A stretch of 64,000 nucleotides of DNA from Candidatus Bathyarchaeota archaeon (GCA_026014735.1 JAOZHT010000001.1:124001-188000); one strand, 5' to 3'; positions 53,215 to 61,606 are shown, counted from the first letter of the stretch. Translations and numbers: made by a program. Notes: generated by a model not told the origin, from the letters alone.

Positions 53215-53436
53215 ATGTCAGAACAAGTCTCAACCGAAATAAAATGTGACGACTGCGGAAAAACCGCCACCGTTCCCTTCAAACCCACTGCCGGTAAACC
53301 AGTTTATTGTAGAGAATGCCTAAGTAAGCACCGGGGCGATCGGCGGCCAGAAAATGGAAACCGAACAGAAACTAAACCACAAAACGCGGAAGGCGAAAAA
53401 CAAGCCTGGTCTAGACGCCGAGAAAGCTGGCGCTGA
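53215..53436 (+). CDS. CxxC-x17-CxxC small zinc-ribbon protein
   Basis: This 73-residue protein has C-D-D-C-G-K-T-A-T-V-P-F, then PTAGKPVYCREC, the archaeal CxxC-x17-CxxC domain, with a charged, disordered tail. The same domain is attached to the C-terminus of the larger protein at 56515-57228 (CSECGAQCEVPFQPKADKPVFCSKC). It probably binds zinc and an RNA or protein partner. An AGGACC-like sequence lies upstream. Confidence 0.78.
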   Translation: MSEQVSTEIKCDDCGKTATVPFKPTAGKPVYCRECLSKHRGDRRPENGNRTETKPQNAEGEKQAWSRRRESWR

Positions 53437-53448
53437 AAAAGTAAGCGT

Positions 53449-53709
53449 TTAGCTTACTAATTCAACGATGGTGCCTATCGCTTGGCCTGGAACGGGTCTT
53501 GCGAATTTGGCTCTAACCGTACCAGTTCTTCCATGTGTTCCAACAATTTTTCCTTTCCATTCGTCTTTGCCTTTTGTCCAAACTACTTTTTGCCCGACAA
53601 GTTTTCCGGCGCTGCCGAAGTCCATGTTGTCAAATTGGATTAAGCATTCTTTTGGCTGCTGGGATTTAGGTCCAGTTCGATAATTGGTTATGCGACCGAT
53701 AATTTTCAT
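53449..53709 (-). CDS. rpl35ae: ribosomal protein L35Ae family (eL33)
   Basis: The start M-K-I-I-G-R-I-T-N-Y at 53709 gives 86 residues (the frame continues upstream to 53751). It shows the family signature: N-Y-R-x-G at the start, ECLIQFDN, GKLVGQKVVWTKGKDEWKGKIVGTHGRTGTVRAKF and RPVPGQAIG. It is a large-subunit protein that occurs in eukaryotes and part of the archaea. It is on the minus strand, alone, convergent with the zinc-ribbon gene. Confidence 0.9.
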   Translation of the reverse strand: MKIIGRITNYRTGPKSQQPKECLIQFDNMDFGSAGKLVGQKVVWTKGKDEWKGKIVGTHGRTGTVRAKFARPVPGQAIGTIVELVS

Positions 53710-53853
53710 ACAATCATTCACCATCTGAGTGCCTCCATGTAATGGTTTCATGCATTTAAAGCTGCACTAAAATAAATGCCAAAGCAAGGCATGTTCAGGC
53801 GGTTTTTTAGCTAAATTTTATTTAAAGCGCCCACGCATAATTGTCTGATTACT

Positions 53854-54447
53854 TTGGCGCTAAACTGCTATCTCCCAGGCAACATGATACTCATCGACGC
53901 CTACGGTTGGGGCGATTTGCTACTGGGCGTTGTTGTCGGCGCAGTTAAGCCCCCCCAGCGCATGCTCCTTGAGCGGCGCATCCCCACCTCCGCTTTCCAA
54001 CCCCCCAACTTCAAAAACAAAAAATACCTTGAAAACGCCAAAAAAATCGCCGACGAAATCCTCACCGTTATGCAGCCCGAAAAAGACACCTGCTTTAAGG
54101 TCTGCAGCGAATACGTGCTCTCAGGCGTTATCGGGCATCTGGAGAGCTTGGGCTTTAAGGTGCAGCGGGTCGAATCCACAGGCGAACTTAACCGGCTGGT
54201 GGAGGAGGCGTATCTGCGCTGGTGCGTGGAGGTGGGGGTGCCAAGGGAGATGCTTAAGGATCAGCGGCGGTTCTGGAGTTTTCTGGACTGGGTCGCCGAG
54301 AAACCGCATGTCCGCGAGGGCCTGGTGAAGACGGGGTGGGCAAGCTGGGAGCAGAAGTGGCGGCTGGAAATCTACCGCAAACACCAAAGCGAATTCCACC
54401 CCGACGAATCTAAAACTATCCGTGAAGACCGACAAAGCACCCTATAA
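53854..54447 (+). CDS. archaeal protein with D-x-x-G-x-G-D-L-L motif (RNase H-like?), paralogue 1
   Basis: This 197-residue protein starts at TTG 53854, with a TATA-like TTTATTTAAAG about 30 bases upstream, so the mRNA may be leaderless. Its start MILIDAYGWGDLLLGVVVGAV matches IVDDAGSGDLLFGVVVGAY in the protein at 56515. Both then share K-x-Y-L-x-x-A/S, VCSEYVLSGVIGHLESLGFKVQRVESTGELNRLVEEAYL, and KTGW near the end. The Asp-Gly-Asp motif before a hydrophobic strand recalls RNase H or actin-like folds. The two paralogues are 2 kb apart. The biochemical role is unknown. Confidence 0.7.
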   Translation: MALNCYLPGNMILIDAYGWGDLLLGVVVGAVKPPQRMLLERRIPTSAFQPPNFKNKKYLENAKKIADEILTVMQPEKDTCFKVCSEYVLSGVIGHLESLGFKVQRVESTGELNRLVEEAYLRWCVEVGVPREMLKDQRRFWSFLDWVAEKPHVREGLVKTGWASWEQKWRLEIYRKHQSEFHPDESKTIREDRQSTL

Positions 54448-54455
54448 GGGGGCGA

Positions 54456-54731
54456 TTAGCTCCATTTTTTCAGGGCTGGAACCGGGATGGTTCTTGTCGC
54501 CACGACGCCTTCCACGGGACGCACGATGTCGCCCACGAAATGCAGCGCATTCTCGTTTGTATCCGCCTCAAAAAGCACCATAAAATCCCATTTCCCAAAC
54601 GCCTGGCAAGCCTCCTGTAGCATCACGCCCTTGAGGGGAGATTGATTCCACTTCATGATTGCCTGGTAGATTCCATCAGCGCCTTTCGAGCCGATTTTTA
54701 TGAACACAACAAATTTCTGAGCATTCTCCAT
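54456..54731 (-). CDS. stand-alone Lrp/AsnC ligand-binding (RAM) domain protein
   Basis: This 91-residue protein is a single effector domain: KFVVFIKIGSKGADGIYQAIMK, then ACQAFGKWDFMVLFEADTNENALHFVGDIVRPVEGVVATRTIPV. It lacks the helix-turn-helix of Lrp regulators, so it is a stand-alone RAM domain. Such proteins bind amino acids as oligomers and may mix with full Lrp proteins. The gene ends nine bases after the preceding convergent gene. Confidence 0.8.
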   Translation of the reverse strand: MENAQKFVVFIKIGSKGADGIYQAIMKWNQSPLKGVMLQEACQAFGKWDFMVLFEADTNENALHFVGDIVRPVEGVVATRTIPVPALKKWS

Positions 54732-54807
54732 AAAAAAGACACCATGAAAAAGTGGTTTGCGAGCGCTTTAAGGGTATGTGGCATCCACCCTGCAGCAACA
54801 GGCGCCG

Positions 54808-55749
54808 TTAGTTCCTGTCTGGGATAACTTTGACTTTAACCTCCGCCTTCATCTCCACGTGGTCTATCGGTTCAGTTTCACGTTTTTTGGGTGTTAGCGG
54901 CTTGTTTTTGTAGCTGCCAAAAGTCTGCGCGTACACCTTGGAGAATTGGGCGCCGAACAGCACGAAGAGGGCAGTTATGTATATCCACAGAAAAAGAACT
55001 ATCAGGCTGCCCGCGGTTCCAGCCAACGTGTTGATGTAGAATAAGCTAAGGTAGAGACCGAAAAAAGAGTTAAGCAACGTGAAAACCAAGCCAGTTATCG
55101 CCGCGGCAACCCAGACGTCGCGCCACTGCACCTCGGTTTCAGGCAGCGTCTTAAAAACAACGGCGAAAAGCAACGTCGCCAACACGAAAGATAAAACGAC
55201 CTCAAGCAGCCGGAGTAGAAGCGTGGGGAATCTGCCCAGCAGGGAACTAAAAAGGGCGATAGCTGCATCAGAGAGCACCGTGGAAAACGCGGTCCAAGCC
55301 ACCACCAAAAGCCCCAGCCCGATGATGGCAGCGAAGGGCACCAGTTTGGCTTTTATGGATTCAGCGATGCCTCTTTTCGGGTGGATTTCCCAGATGACAT
55401 CGATAGATTTCTGAAGCACCGAAAACGCCCCCACCGCGCCCGATATGGCAAAGACTATGCTAAAGAAGGAGCCGATTATGGAGGTGAGGGGGCTTTGGGC
55501 GTTGGTAAGTAGGTCCTCAAGCAGCGCCGCCACGGCTGGACCCACAAGGGTGCTTACTTGGCTAATCAGCTGCGCAAGCGCCTGCTCCTGCCCGTAGAAC
55601 TGCGCAAACACCGCCACGCCAATCAGGGCTAGGGAGGGCAGCGGCAGGATGATGAAGAAGGCAAGGGCGGCTGCTCGCAGGGTGGCGTCATGTTTCTGCC
55701 ATCGACTGTAGGTTTCCAGAAGAATTTTCATAAACCCTGCTTTATTCAT
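54808..55749 (-). CDS. YihY/BrkB-family membrane protein
   Basis: This 313-residue protein has about six transmembrane helices and the YihY signature: RAAALAFFIILPLPSLALIGVAVF at the start, IGSFFSIVFAISGAVGAFSVLQKSIDVIWEI and GLVFTLLNSFFGLYLSLF near the middle, and AGSLIVLFLWIYITALFVLFGAQFSKVYA at the end. This family was long mis-called ribonuclease BN. Its true role is unclear and may be transport. A charged C-terminal tail follows. Confidence 0.88.
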   Translation of the reverse strand: MNKAGFMKILLETYSRWQKHDATLRAAALAFFIILPLPSLALIGVAVFAQFYGQEQALAQLISQVSTLVGPAVAALLEDLLTNAQSPLTSIIGSFFSIVFAISGAVGAFSVLQKSIDVIWEIHPKRGIAESIKAKLVPFAAIIGLGLLVVAWTAFSTVLSDAAIALFSSLLGRFPTLLLRLLEVVLSFVLATLLFAVVFKTLPETEVQWRDVWVAAAITGLVFTLLNSFFGLYLSLFYINTLAGTAGSLIVLFLWIYITALFVLFGAQFSKVYAQTFGSYKNKPLTPKKRETEPIDHVEMKAEVKVKVIPDRN

Positions 55750-55764
55750 GGCTTAGCCTACGTT

Positions 55765-56163
55765 TTAGATGAGTAGTTTTATGGCGGTGTAGAGGCTGTT
55801 GAGGGCAACCGCTCTTGTTTTAGTTACTGCCTGCAGAAGTGTCGGGTTCGCTTGGGCGCCTATGGTGACTATGCGGCGGCTCCTATACGACACCGTCAGG
55901 GTTACGCCGCTGCTTTTGAGGGTTTCAGCGACGTTTCGGAGGGCGGCAAGGGGGCTCTGAGGGTTCTGGGCGGCATCGGCTTGGCGCAGTTTGGGCGTGA
56001 GTTCGCCGCGCATGGCTATCAGTCGCTTTATGAAGGCTTTATCTTGGAGGTCAACTGCAATGAGGTTACTTGTCAAATCCACCCTTAACACCTGCAGCTT
56101 ACCGGTTGAAAGCAGCACCGTTCCAGACTCGAAAGCCGGTAGGTTACTTTGGGGCGCCTGCAT
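55765..56163 (-). CDS. hypothetical protein downstream of paired gene
   Basis: The frame continues upstream, but M-Q-A-P-Q-S at 56163 is the likely start (132 residues), within the end of the adjacent gene. It contains LQVLRVDLTSNLIAVDLQDKAFIKRLIAMRGELTPKLRQA and ends with a hydrophobic helix (AVALNSLYTAIKLLI). No family is recognised. The 20-base overlap with the preceding gene suggests translational coupling and a shared job. Confidence 0.6.
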   Translation of the reverse strand: MQAPQSNLPAFESGTVLLSTGKLQVLRVDLTSNLIAVDLQDKAFIKRLIAMRGELTPKLRQADAAQNPQSPLAALRNVAETLKSSGVTLTVSYRSRRIVTIGAQANPTLLQAVTKTRAVALNSLYTAIKLLI

Positions 56164-56386
56164 AGGTGGGTTCCTTCCAGTGACGGCTGTTTCTGTGTTT
56201 GACGTTAAAGTTGACTTCGCCGCTGACTTCATAGGTGACGTTGCCAAAGCGGAATCTTACAGCCTGCACATCGACCCGCAGGTTGTCTTTGTCGCCGACG
56301 ATTTTATCGATAATCTCAGTAAAATTATCCGGTTTAATTTTCTGCAAAGTCTCCTGTAGAGAAGTTACCTGATAAGAATCTGCCAT
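56144..56386 (-). CDS. small hypothetical protein, 80 aa
   Basis: This protein begins M-A-D-S-Y-Q-V-T-S and has IKPDNFTEIIDKIVGDKDNLRVDVQAVRFRFGNVTYEVSGEVNFNV, a helix and then a strand-rich part. It overlaps the next minus-strand gene by 20 bases. No family is recognised. It forms an apparent two-gene operon with the 132-residue protein. Confidence 0.55.
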   Translation of the reverse strand: MADSYQVTSLQETLQKIKPDNFTEIIDKIVGDKDNLRVDVQAVRFRFGNVTYEVSGEVNFNVKHRNSRHWKEPTYAGAPK

Positions 56387-56514
56387 AAAACTCGTCTAGA
56401 CATTAAGGCTGCAAGGGCAATAAATGTTTATCCGATGGCACGGCTGGGGTTTTTCTTGTTTCACCTGATTTAACTTGTTTAGTTTAAGGCGGGTTTTTAT
56501 AGAACCTAGCTGTA

Positions 56515-57228
56515 TTGGCTTTGCAAGAGAGAGGGATACATCCCAAGTTGACGCTTATCGTTGACGACGCTGGCAGCGGCGATTTACTTTTCGGCGTTGT
56601 AGTCGGCGCCTACCATGAAGAAACAGGCGAATTCAAATACGACTTAATCGACGTGAAGTTCTATCAGGACATCTTCCGCGAGAAAGAGTACCTGCAAGAG
56701 TCTTCCCGCGTCGTCACAAGACTCGTCGCCAAATTTCCCCTCAAAGAAGACGAGGTTATCCAAATCTGTCAGGGCTGCATCTTTGACGTAGCCGCAGTGG
56801 ACCTCCAGAAAATCTATGGGGAAGACCGCGTGAAGCGAGTGCATGTTGAAGGCGAGACCCAGCGGCTAGTTGAAATCGCCTACCTCGATGAGATCCGTAA
56901 CTTAGGCTATGAACCCCTCGCGGAGCGGGATGAGAAGCGGGGCAAAAGCTTCTTCCATATGATGCGCTGGCTCAAAGACAACCCTAAGATGCTACCATAC
57001 GCCAAAACGGGTTGGCCCAGGCTAAAGAAGTATCAGCTCTTCAAAGCCGCCACAGCTGCAGCCACCTTCACCGCGGTCTGCAGTGAATGCGGCGCCCAAT
57101 GCGAAGTGCCCTTCCAGCCTAAAGCCGACAAACCCGTGTTCTGCTCAAAATGCTGGTCTAACCATAAACCCGCCCGTAGCAATCGCAAACCCCGCAGAAG
57201 CAACAACCCAAGTAAACGTAAAAAATAG
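56515..57228 (+). CDS. archaeal protein with D-x-x-G-x-G-D-L-L motif and C-terminal zinc ribbon, paralogue 2
   Basis: This 237-residue protein starts at TTG, with a TATA-like TTTTTATAG about 20 bases upstream, again suggesting a leaderless mRNA. The first 180 residues are paralogous to the protein at 53854-54447 (IVDDAGSGDLLFGVVVGAY, IFDVAAVDLQKIYGEDRVKRVHVEGETQRLVEIAYL, YAKTGW). The C-terminal 50 residues add a CxxC-x17-CxxC zinc ribbon and a basic tail that would suit nucleic-acid binding. The RNase H-like fold remains a guess from the Asp motif. Confidence 0.72.
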   Translation: MALQERGIHPKLTLIVDDAGSGDLLFGVVVGAYHEETGEFKYDLIDVKFYQDIFREKEYLQESSRVVTRLVAKFPLKEDEVIQICQGCIFDVAAVDLQKIYGEDRVKRVHVEGETQRLVEIAYLDEIRNLGYEPLAERDEKRGKSFFHMMRWLKDNPKMLPYAKTGWPRLKKYQLFKAATAAATFTAVCSECGAQCEVPFQPKADKPVFCSKCWSNHKPARSNRKPRRSNNPSKRKK

Positions 57229-57238
57229 GTTAAAAAAA

Positions 57239-57553
57239 ATGAATGTAATATTCGACTTTAACTCAAGCTGGTACATCCTCTTATTCGCGTTCCTTGGCGC
57301 ATGGGCTCTTTTAATCGTTGCCCGCCGCAAATGGGGCGCAAAGCACGAAGTGAAAGAGCAGGTTTTCCTGGCCTTCGGCGGCATGGCATCGCTTGCTCTG
57401 ATGGAGTTCTTCGCTGTCTCCACGGGGCTTTGGAACTACACGCCGGGTAACTGGCCGGTGATTCTGTGGCCAACCTACTTCGTTGCTATACTCTTCGGCT
57501 ACCAGTTGCTACGCTCCATCGAGCATATGCTGCTGCGTCGGCCTGTGATGTAA
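57239..57553 (+). CDS. small membrane protein, three helices
   Basis: ATG 57239, eleven bases after the previous stop, gives 104 residues. Three hydrophobic helices are evident (WYILLFAFLGAWALLIVA, VFLAFGGMASLALMEFFAV, WPVILWPTYFVAILFGYQLL), with the W-N-Y-x-P-G-N-W-P loop between the last two. The family is not recognised; the pattern is like small archaeal membrane proteins of carotenoid-cyclase or DUF type. It is likely co-transcribed with the upstream gene. Confidence 0.65.
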   Translation: MNVIFDFNSSWYILLFAFLGAWALLIVARRKWGAKHEVKEQVFLAFGGMASLALMEFFAVSTGLWNYTPGNWPVILWPTYFVAILFGYQLLRSIEHMLLRRPVM

Positions 57554-57583
57554 ATTTATTTTAACTACAAGCCGCCATATGCC

Positions 57584-57784
57584 ATGTCGTGGCTCTGTAT
57601 GGATGAAGAGTGGGAGCGGCTGGGGCATCTGTCCCCCGAAGAGAAAGTGCAGCTATGCATAGACATGACTGATGGCTGCATGCGGGTCTGCGCGGATGGC
57701 ATACGCCAGCAGTATCCCGGCATCAGCGAAGAGGAGCTTTTAGAGAAGCTGCGTGAACGCATCCAATGGGCAAAAACTCACTGA
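57584..57784 (+). CDS. small protein upstream of nucleotidyltransferase, 66 aa
   Basis: This 66-residue helical protein has RLGHLSPEEKVQLCIDMTDGCMRVCADGIRQQYPGISEEELLEKLRERI. ATG 57584 or ATG 57599 may be the start. It lies nine bases before a nucleotidyltransferase gene. Its size and its position directly upstream would suit the small partner of a two-gene toxin-antitoxin unit, but its family is not established. Confidence 0.65.
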   Translation: MSWLCMDEEWERLGHLSPEEKVQLCIDMTDGCMRVCADGIRQQYPGISEEELLEKLRERIQWAKTH

Positions 57785-57793
57785 GGAGTCGTC

Positions 57794-58345
57794 ATGGAAG
57801 CCTACTACGCTTTTGTCGGAAAAATCGTTAAAGCGTTTGAGGCATCAGGTTTAAAGTATGCTTTCACGGGTGCGCTAGCTATTAGTTTCTATGGTGTTCC
57901 ACGGACCACCAGCGACATAGACGTGATTGTCGCGGTCACCGATGAATCAAACCTTAAAGGTAAACTGGCTACTGCTTTACAAAAAGCAGGGATGCACTTT
58001 GAGGAACACAAAATTGACTCTGCTTTAACTTCAGGTTTTAGGATAGCGTCGTTTAAAGATAAAACATCCCCATACAGCATCGACATAATCTTTTCCGATT
58101 CAGAACTAAAGAGAAAAGCAGGTAAGATTGCGGGGTGTGACACTTTTTTTCAGTCACCTGAGGAGTTGATAGCTGCAAAGCTTCGCATGATAAAGGTAAC
58201 TTTGCCGCCTGAGCGTGCAGCAAAAGACCGCAAGGACATAGAAGCTATTTTAAAATTCACCCCCGTTGATTTGAAGGCTGTTAGGAAGCGGGCAAAAGAA
58301 GACAACACATTAAATGTGTTTGATTCTCTGGGTTTGAAGGCTTAA
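57794..58345 (+). CDS. nucleotidyltransferase-fold protein (AbiEii/DUF6036-like)
   Basis: This 183-residue protein has GLKYAFTGALAISFYGVPRTTSDIDVIV, the G-x-x-A-x-x-x-Y-G-x-x-R-x-T-x-D-I-D motif of minimal nucleotidyltransferases, with the metal-binding D-I-D intact. IDIIFSDSELKRKA supplies a further acidic residue, and SPEELIAAKLRMI is typical of AbiEii-type proteins. Members act as toxins that modify tRNA, or as housekeeping enzymes. It pairs with the small gene just upstream. Confidence 0.83.
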   Translation: MEAYYAFVGKIVKAFEASGLKYAFTGALAISFYGVPRTTSDIDVIVAVTDESNLKGKLATALQKAGMHFEEHKIDSALTSGFRIASFKDKTSPYSIDIIFSDSELKRKAGKIAGCDTFFQSPEELIAAKLRMIKVTLPPERAAKDRKDIEAILKFTPVDLKAVRKRAKEDNTLNVFDSLGLKA

Positions 58346-58379
58346 ATCGCTGTTTCACACCTATATTGGTTAGTGTTTT

Positions 58380-58898
58380 GTGTTGACTCATGTTTGCAGA
58401 GATACTTCTTTTGAAACCATCGTGTGGGCAGACCGACCCTGGGTGGTGCCCTCCGCCATCATGCGCACCTTTGCCGTGGTGATGGCTGCCCTATTCTTTC
58501 TTTTCCTCGAAATGTACCTAGGCGTCGCCGTAACATTAGTCTATGTTTTACCCATCTACCTCTGGACGCTCTTTATCTTCATCGCAATCTGGGCATTTAG
58601 TCTGCTTGACCTGCTTCTTTTCTGGGTGTCCAGCAGTTATGTGCTGCGCAAGGACGGATTGGAGGTGCAGCGGGGCATAATTCGGCTGGATTCCTTTGTG
58701 GTTACGCCGCTGGGCTTTGGCGATCTGCGGCTCTACCAGAGTGTAGGCGGCAGAATCTTTGACTACGGAGATTTAGTGATTAACTCGCAGGGGGAACGGC
58801 GGGTTCGGCTTGCGCTGGTGCGTTCGCCGTTTCGGGTTGCCCGGCTAATCCGCGAAGTCATGGCTAAACCCACCGTGCGCACACAAAACTCAGCCTAA
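58380..58898 (+). CDS. PH-domain (YdbS/bPH2-like) membrane protein
   Basis: This 172-residue protein starts at GTG. Two hydrophobic helices (IMRTFAVVMAALFFLFLEMYL and VYVLPIYLWTLFIFIAIWAF) are followed by SSYVLRKDGLEVQRGIIRLDSFVVTPLGFGDLRLYQSVGGRIFDYGDLVI, the bacterial PH-like domain that usually follows paired membrane helices. It probably organises or senses the membrane. Its stop overlaps the end of the convergent SnoaL-like gene by four bases. Confidence 0.78.
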   Translation: MLTHVCRDTSFETIVWADRPWVVPSAIMRTFAVVMAALFFLFLEMYLGVAVTLVYVLPIYLWTLFIFIAIWAFSLLDLLLFWVSSSYVLRKDGLEVQRGIIRLDSFVVTPLGFGDLRLYQSVGGRIFDYGDLVINSQGERRVRLALVRSPFRVARLIREVMAKPTVRTQNSA

Positions 58899-59293
58899 AA
58901 CATGGTGTTGCGGTTAGCATGGGGCTCGGGAACCTCTTCCACCACGTCCCAGTGCTCAACTAGTTTGCCGTCCTCTACACGGAAGATATCCACGATGGCT
59001 TCTCCGCGGCTGCCCGGATGGGGTTTTAGGTGACTGTGCACCGCGACGTAGTCGCCTTCAGCTATGATACGTTTGAATTCCACGTGGAGGTCGGGGTTGG
59101 CTTTTATGTAGGCGCCGGCGTAGGCTATTACGCCTTGGGGTCCGTCGGCTGCGTCGGGGTTATGCTGGCGGTAGCTGGGGCCTATGTACTGGGCGACGGC
59201 TTGGGCGGGGTTTTTCTGGTTAAAAATCATGTCGAGGCATTCTTTGGCCAGGCGCTTGTTTTGAGCTAGGTTGGTTGCGGTTTGTGCCTGCAT
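58895..59293 (-). CDS. SnoaL-like (NTF2-fold) protein
   Basis: This 132-residue protein has the SnoaL-like polyketide-cyclase pattern: YIGPSYRQHNPDAADGPQGVIAYAGAYIKANPDLHVEFKRIIAEGDYVAVHSHL, then AIVDIFRVEDGKLVEHWDVVE. The fold is NTF2-like. The family includes isomerases, cyclases and binding proteins, so the substrate cannot be assigned. No signal peptide is present. Confidence 0.87.
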   Translation of the reverse strand: MQAQTATNLAQNKRLAKECLDMIFNQKNPAQAVAQYIGPSYRQHNPDAADGPQGVIAYAGAYIKANPDLHVEFKRIIAEGDYVAVHSHLKPHPGSRGEAIVDIFRVEDGKLVEHWDVVEEVPEPHANRNTMF

Positions 59294-59815
59294 ATTGTTT
59301 CATCCATGTGTAGGTGGGGCAGTGGGGTTTTAAGGGTGTGTGGGTGTGGCGATGTGGCAGCGGCTTGGCGGCTGCTGTGCCGCGGGCGGGTGGGTTTTCT
59401 GTTCAACTGCAAGGTAACTTTTGCATTTGCTGTGCGGTTGTTGGGTTTTTATTAAATGTTATGAACATTTCTCAACACCCTTTATATCCGCCGCCGACCA
59501 TAGAGGTTGACAGAGCAAAAAAAACCAATCCTCAAGAAAGGTTGGATGACGGCATGTTGGCTCTGGCAGCTATGATCTGCGGCACCTGTGCGCTTTGCCA
59601 TTCAAATTCATGGGGTATGTCCGTTCTCGCGTTCGGCACGCGTAAACAACAGGCAAAGCAAACGGGACGCAGCATGATTACCGGCTGCCAAGCCAAAACA
59701 GCCGCTCCCTGCTCGCACCGCTATACCCCCGCATATGCGTCGCGATATATGTACGTGTTACATAGTTTTATAAACAAAAAATGCAGATGTGCAATGCCCC
59801 AACGGAGGCGAAGAA
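59294..59815. other. region without a confident gene
   Basis: A + strand frame of 170 codons (59314-59826) crosses this stretch, but its composition is not protein-like at either end. A shorter version from ATG 59461 is conceivable. The last 60 bases hold a TATA-like TTTTATAAAC and a GGAGG ribosome-binding site for the small gene at 59816. Confidence 0.45.
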
Positions 59816-59941
59816 ATGCTGAGTAGAGACTGCGACGGCTGCGAGATGCTGCATATGTGCAGCGAGCGATACCGCAAAGTAGGCACCAACGAGAAAGTCT
59901 ACTGCCCCGACGGCACCGCCCACCTAGTAGACCAAAACTAA
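59816..59941 (+). CDS. small Cys-rich protein, 41 aa
   Basis: GGAGG lies about ten bases before ATG 59816. The protein begins M-L-S-R-D-C-D-G-C-E-M-L-H-M-C and has a fourth Cys in VYCPDGTAHLV, four residues that could bind zinc or an iron-sulfur cluster. The short frame, strong ribosome-binding site and Cys pattern make it a likely real microprotein. The family is unknown. Confidence 0.6.
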   Translation: MLSRDCDGCEMLHMCSERYRKVGTNEKVYCPDGTAHLVDQN

Positions 59942-60106
59942 ACTCCCCCCAACTTTTCTACTTTTATCTGATAACCTAACCGCTTGTTTTCTGTATTAGA
60001 ATTTGCAGTGGATTGTTGGTTTGGTTTTTTATGACTACGCAAAGCTGCCTTAGTTTATGTTATCCTATGGTTAGGTCTCCTCACGAATTTATGGTTGGTT
60101 ATGCGC

Positions 60107-61537
60107 CTAACGATGATGCTTTTTATAATACAAGACAAGAGCACTGCCGATACCAACAATCACTAAAGCAAAAACAACAGCGGCCAGTGTACTATCAAAA
60201 GATTCTGGCGAGTTTAATTTGTCTTTTTGAGACTCTGAATCAGGTGATGCTAATTGTGAATTTGACGAGTTCATGGGCAGGGTTATATCAGTGCTTCTAA
60301 GGGAAGTTAATGCCCAATCTGGCAGTGTAAAACTAACACTTGAAAAAGGCGCCATTTGGGGGTAATTATCGGTTAAGACAAGGGGAGAGATATTGAAGGA
60401 ACCGATGTTATCGTAGTTTTTGGTGTCGTTAGCATAAATGATGTATGGGGAATCGCCTACTCCGTCTCTGTCGGTATCAGAACCGTTGTAGTCACTCCAG
60501 TAATTGCCTTCCTTGCCATTATCGAGGAAGAGCTCGTGAGTTGTTCTCCAAACCGTAAAGGTTCTCTCTTGGGGAGGCGACCAATAAGGATCGGTGACAA
60601 AATCAAAATTGTTATGGTAAAACATGTTATTCCATGCTGCAGGTCCAGCGCTGCCAATGGCTAAACCTTGAAGATAATTCCCCACATAAGTATTATTGCT
60701 CGCCAAAATCTTCAAGATGCCCTTGATTGTGTTTGCGGCAACAAAGTTTTGGGTGCTGTTGGGGGCATGTGTGCTTCCGATTTTGACAATAGTCGGGATT
60801 TCATTGCCGAGGAGGAGGTTTTGGTTTCCTTCGATTTCAACGCCGCCGAAAGCACTACTGCCGTTAGAAGTTATCATGTTTGATTGGATAACGTTTCGGT
60901 CGCCCTTCGCGCTGATGCCTCCGCCCTCGCCAGATACACGGTTGGATTCAATCGTGTTGTATGAACCGATACAGGAAATGAGGTAGCTGCCTGTCCCATT
61001 TACATTGTTACCTTTAATTGTCAGACCAGAGCCTATTGAATCGATGCCGCGAAGGGTGCTGTTGATGATTTGTGTTGAGTCAGCTCTTGCTATAACCTTA
61101 AGATTCATCACTACACCAATAACCTGAGTTCCCCGATTAGTCAAAGAAATATCGCCGTCGCCTACACTTTCGATTTCTATGTTCGAGATCCTAACATCTA
61201 CGGCATTGACTTTGATGGCCGAATCATAAGCCATGTAAGAGAAGGTGAATATCTCTTTCTGGATTAATGGTGGAGTTAACATTATCTTGGTAGATTCAGC
61301 GCTTTCTCCATTGATGGTGATGGATTTTGTTATAAGCAGAGTGCTATTGGCAGGCCCCTCATAGACGCCGTTTCTAATATAGATCGAATCGCCATTTGTT
61401 GCGTTTCCAATAGCTGCGCTCAAAGTCGGGAAATCGTCTGGAACCACCAAAGTCCTAGAATCAGCCCTCACAAACAAGGGCATGATGCCTGATGAAATCA
61501 GAAGAAAAACCAGAGGAATAATGCTTAAACGATTCAT
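60107..61537 (-). CDS. NosD-like right-handed beta-helix surface protein
   Basis: This 476-residue protein has a signal peptide (LSIIPLVFLLISSGIMPLFVRA), then VVPDDFPTLSAAIGNATNGDSIYIRNGVYEG, the opening of NosD/pectate-lyase-like parallel beta-helix proteins. PbH1 repeats follow (STLRGIDSIGSGLTIKGNNV, GEGGGISAKGDRNVIQSNMI), and near the end N-Y-W-S-D-Y-N-G-S-D-T-D-R-D-G-V-G-D-S-P-Y, the NosD-type calcium-like loop. A Ser-rich linker and a C-terminal helix ending YYKKHHR anchor it. It is a cell-surface protein of unknown ligand. Confidence 0.86.
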   Translation of the reverse strand: MNRLSIIPLVFLLISSGIMPLFVRADSRTLVVPDDFPTLSAAIGNATNGDSIYIRNGVYEGPANSTLLITKSITINGESAESTKIMLTPPLIQKEIFTFSYMAYDSAIKVNAVDVRISNIEIESVGDGDISLTNRGTQVIGVVMNLKVIARADSTQIINSTLRGIDSIGSGLTIKGNNVNGTGSYLISCIGSYNTIESNRVSGEGGGISAKGDRNVIQSNMITSNGSSAFGGVEIEGNQNLLLGNEIPTIVKIGSTHAPNSTQNFVAANTIKGILKILASNNTYVGNYLQGLAIGSAGPAAWNNMFYHNNFDFVTDPYWSPPQERTFTVWRTTHELFLDNGKEGNYWSDYNGSDTDRDGVGDSPYIIYANDTKNYDNIGSFNISPLVLTDNYPQMAPFSSVSFTLPDWALTSLRSTDITLPMNSSNSQLASPDSESQKDKLNSPESFDSTLAAVVFALVIVGIGSALVLYYKKHHR

Positions 61538-61606
61538 GAGTAGATATTATCCACTTTTTATATATAAAATTTTGTCCAATTTGCTTAACTAAGGGAAAAT
61601 GGGGGG

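Noticed and set aside
59314-59826. 170-codon + strand frame
   Set aside because: The first third is Gly/Trp-rich and the last third basic and unstructured. It overlaps the ribosome-binding site and start of the better small gene at 59816. A short gene from ATG 59461 cannot be excluded.
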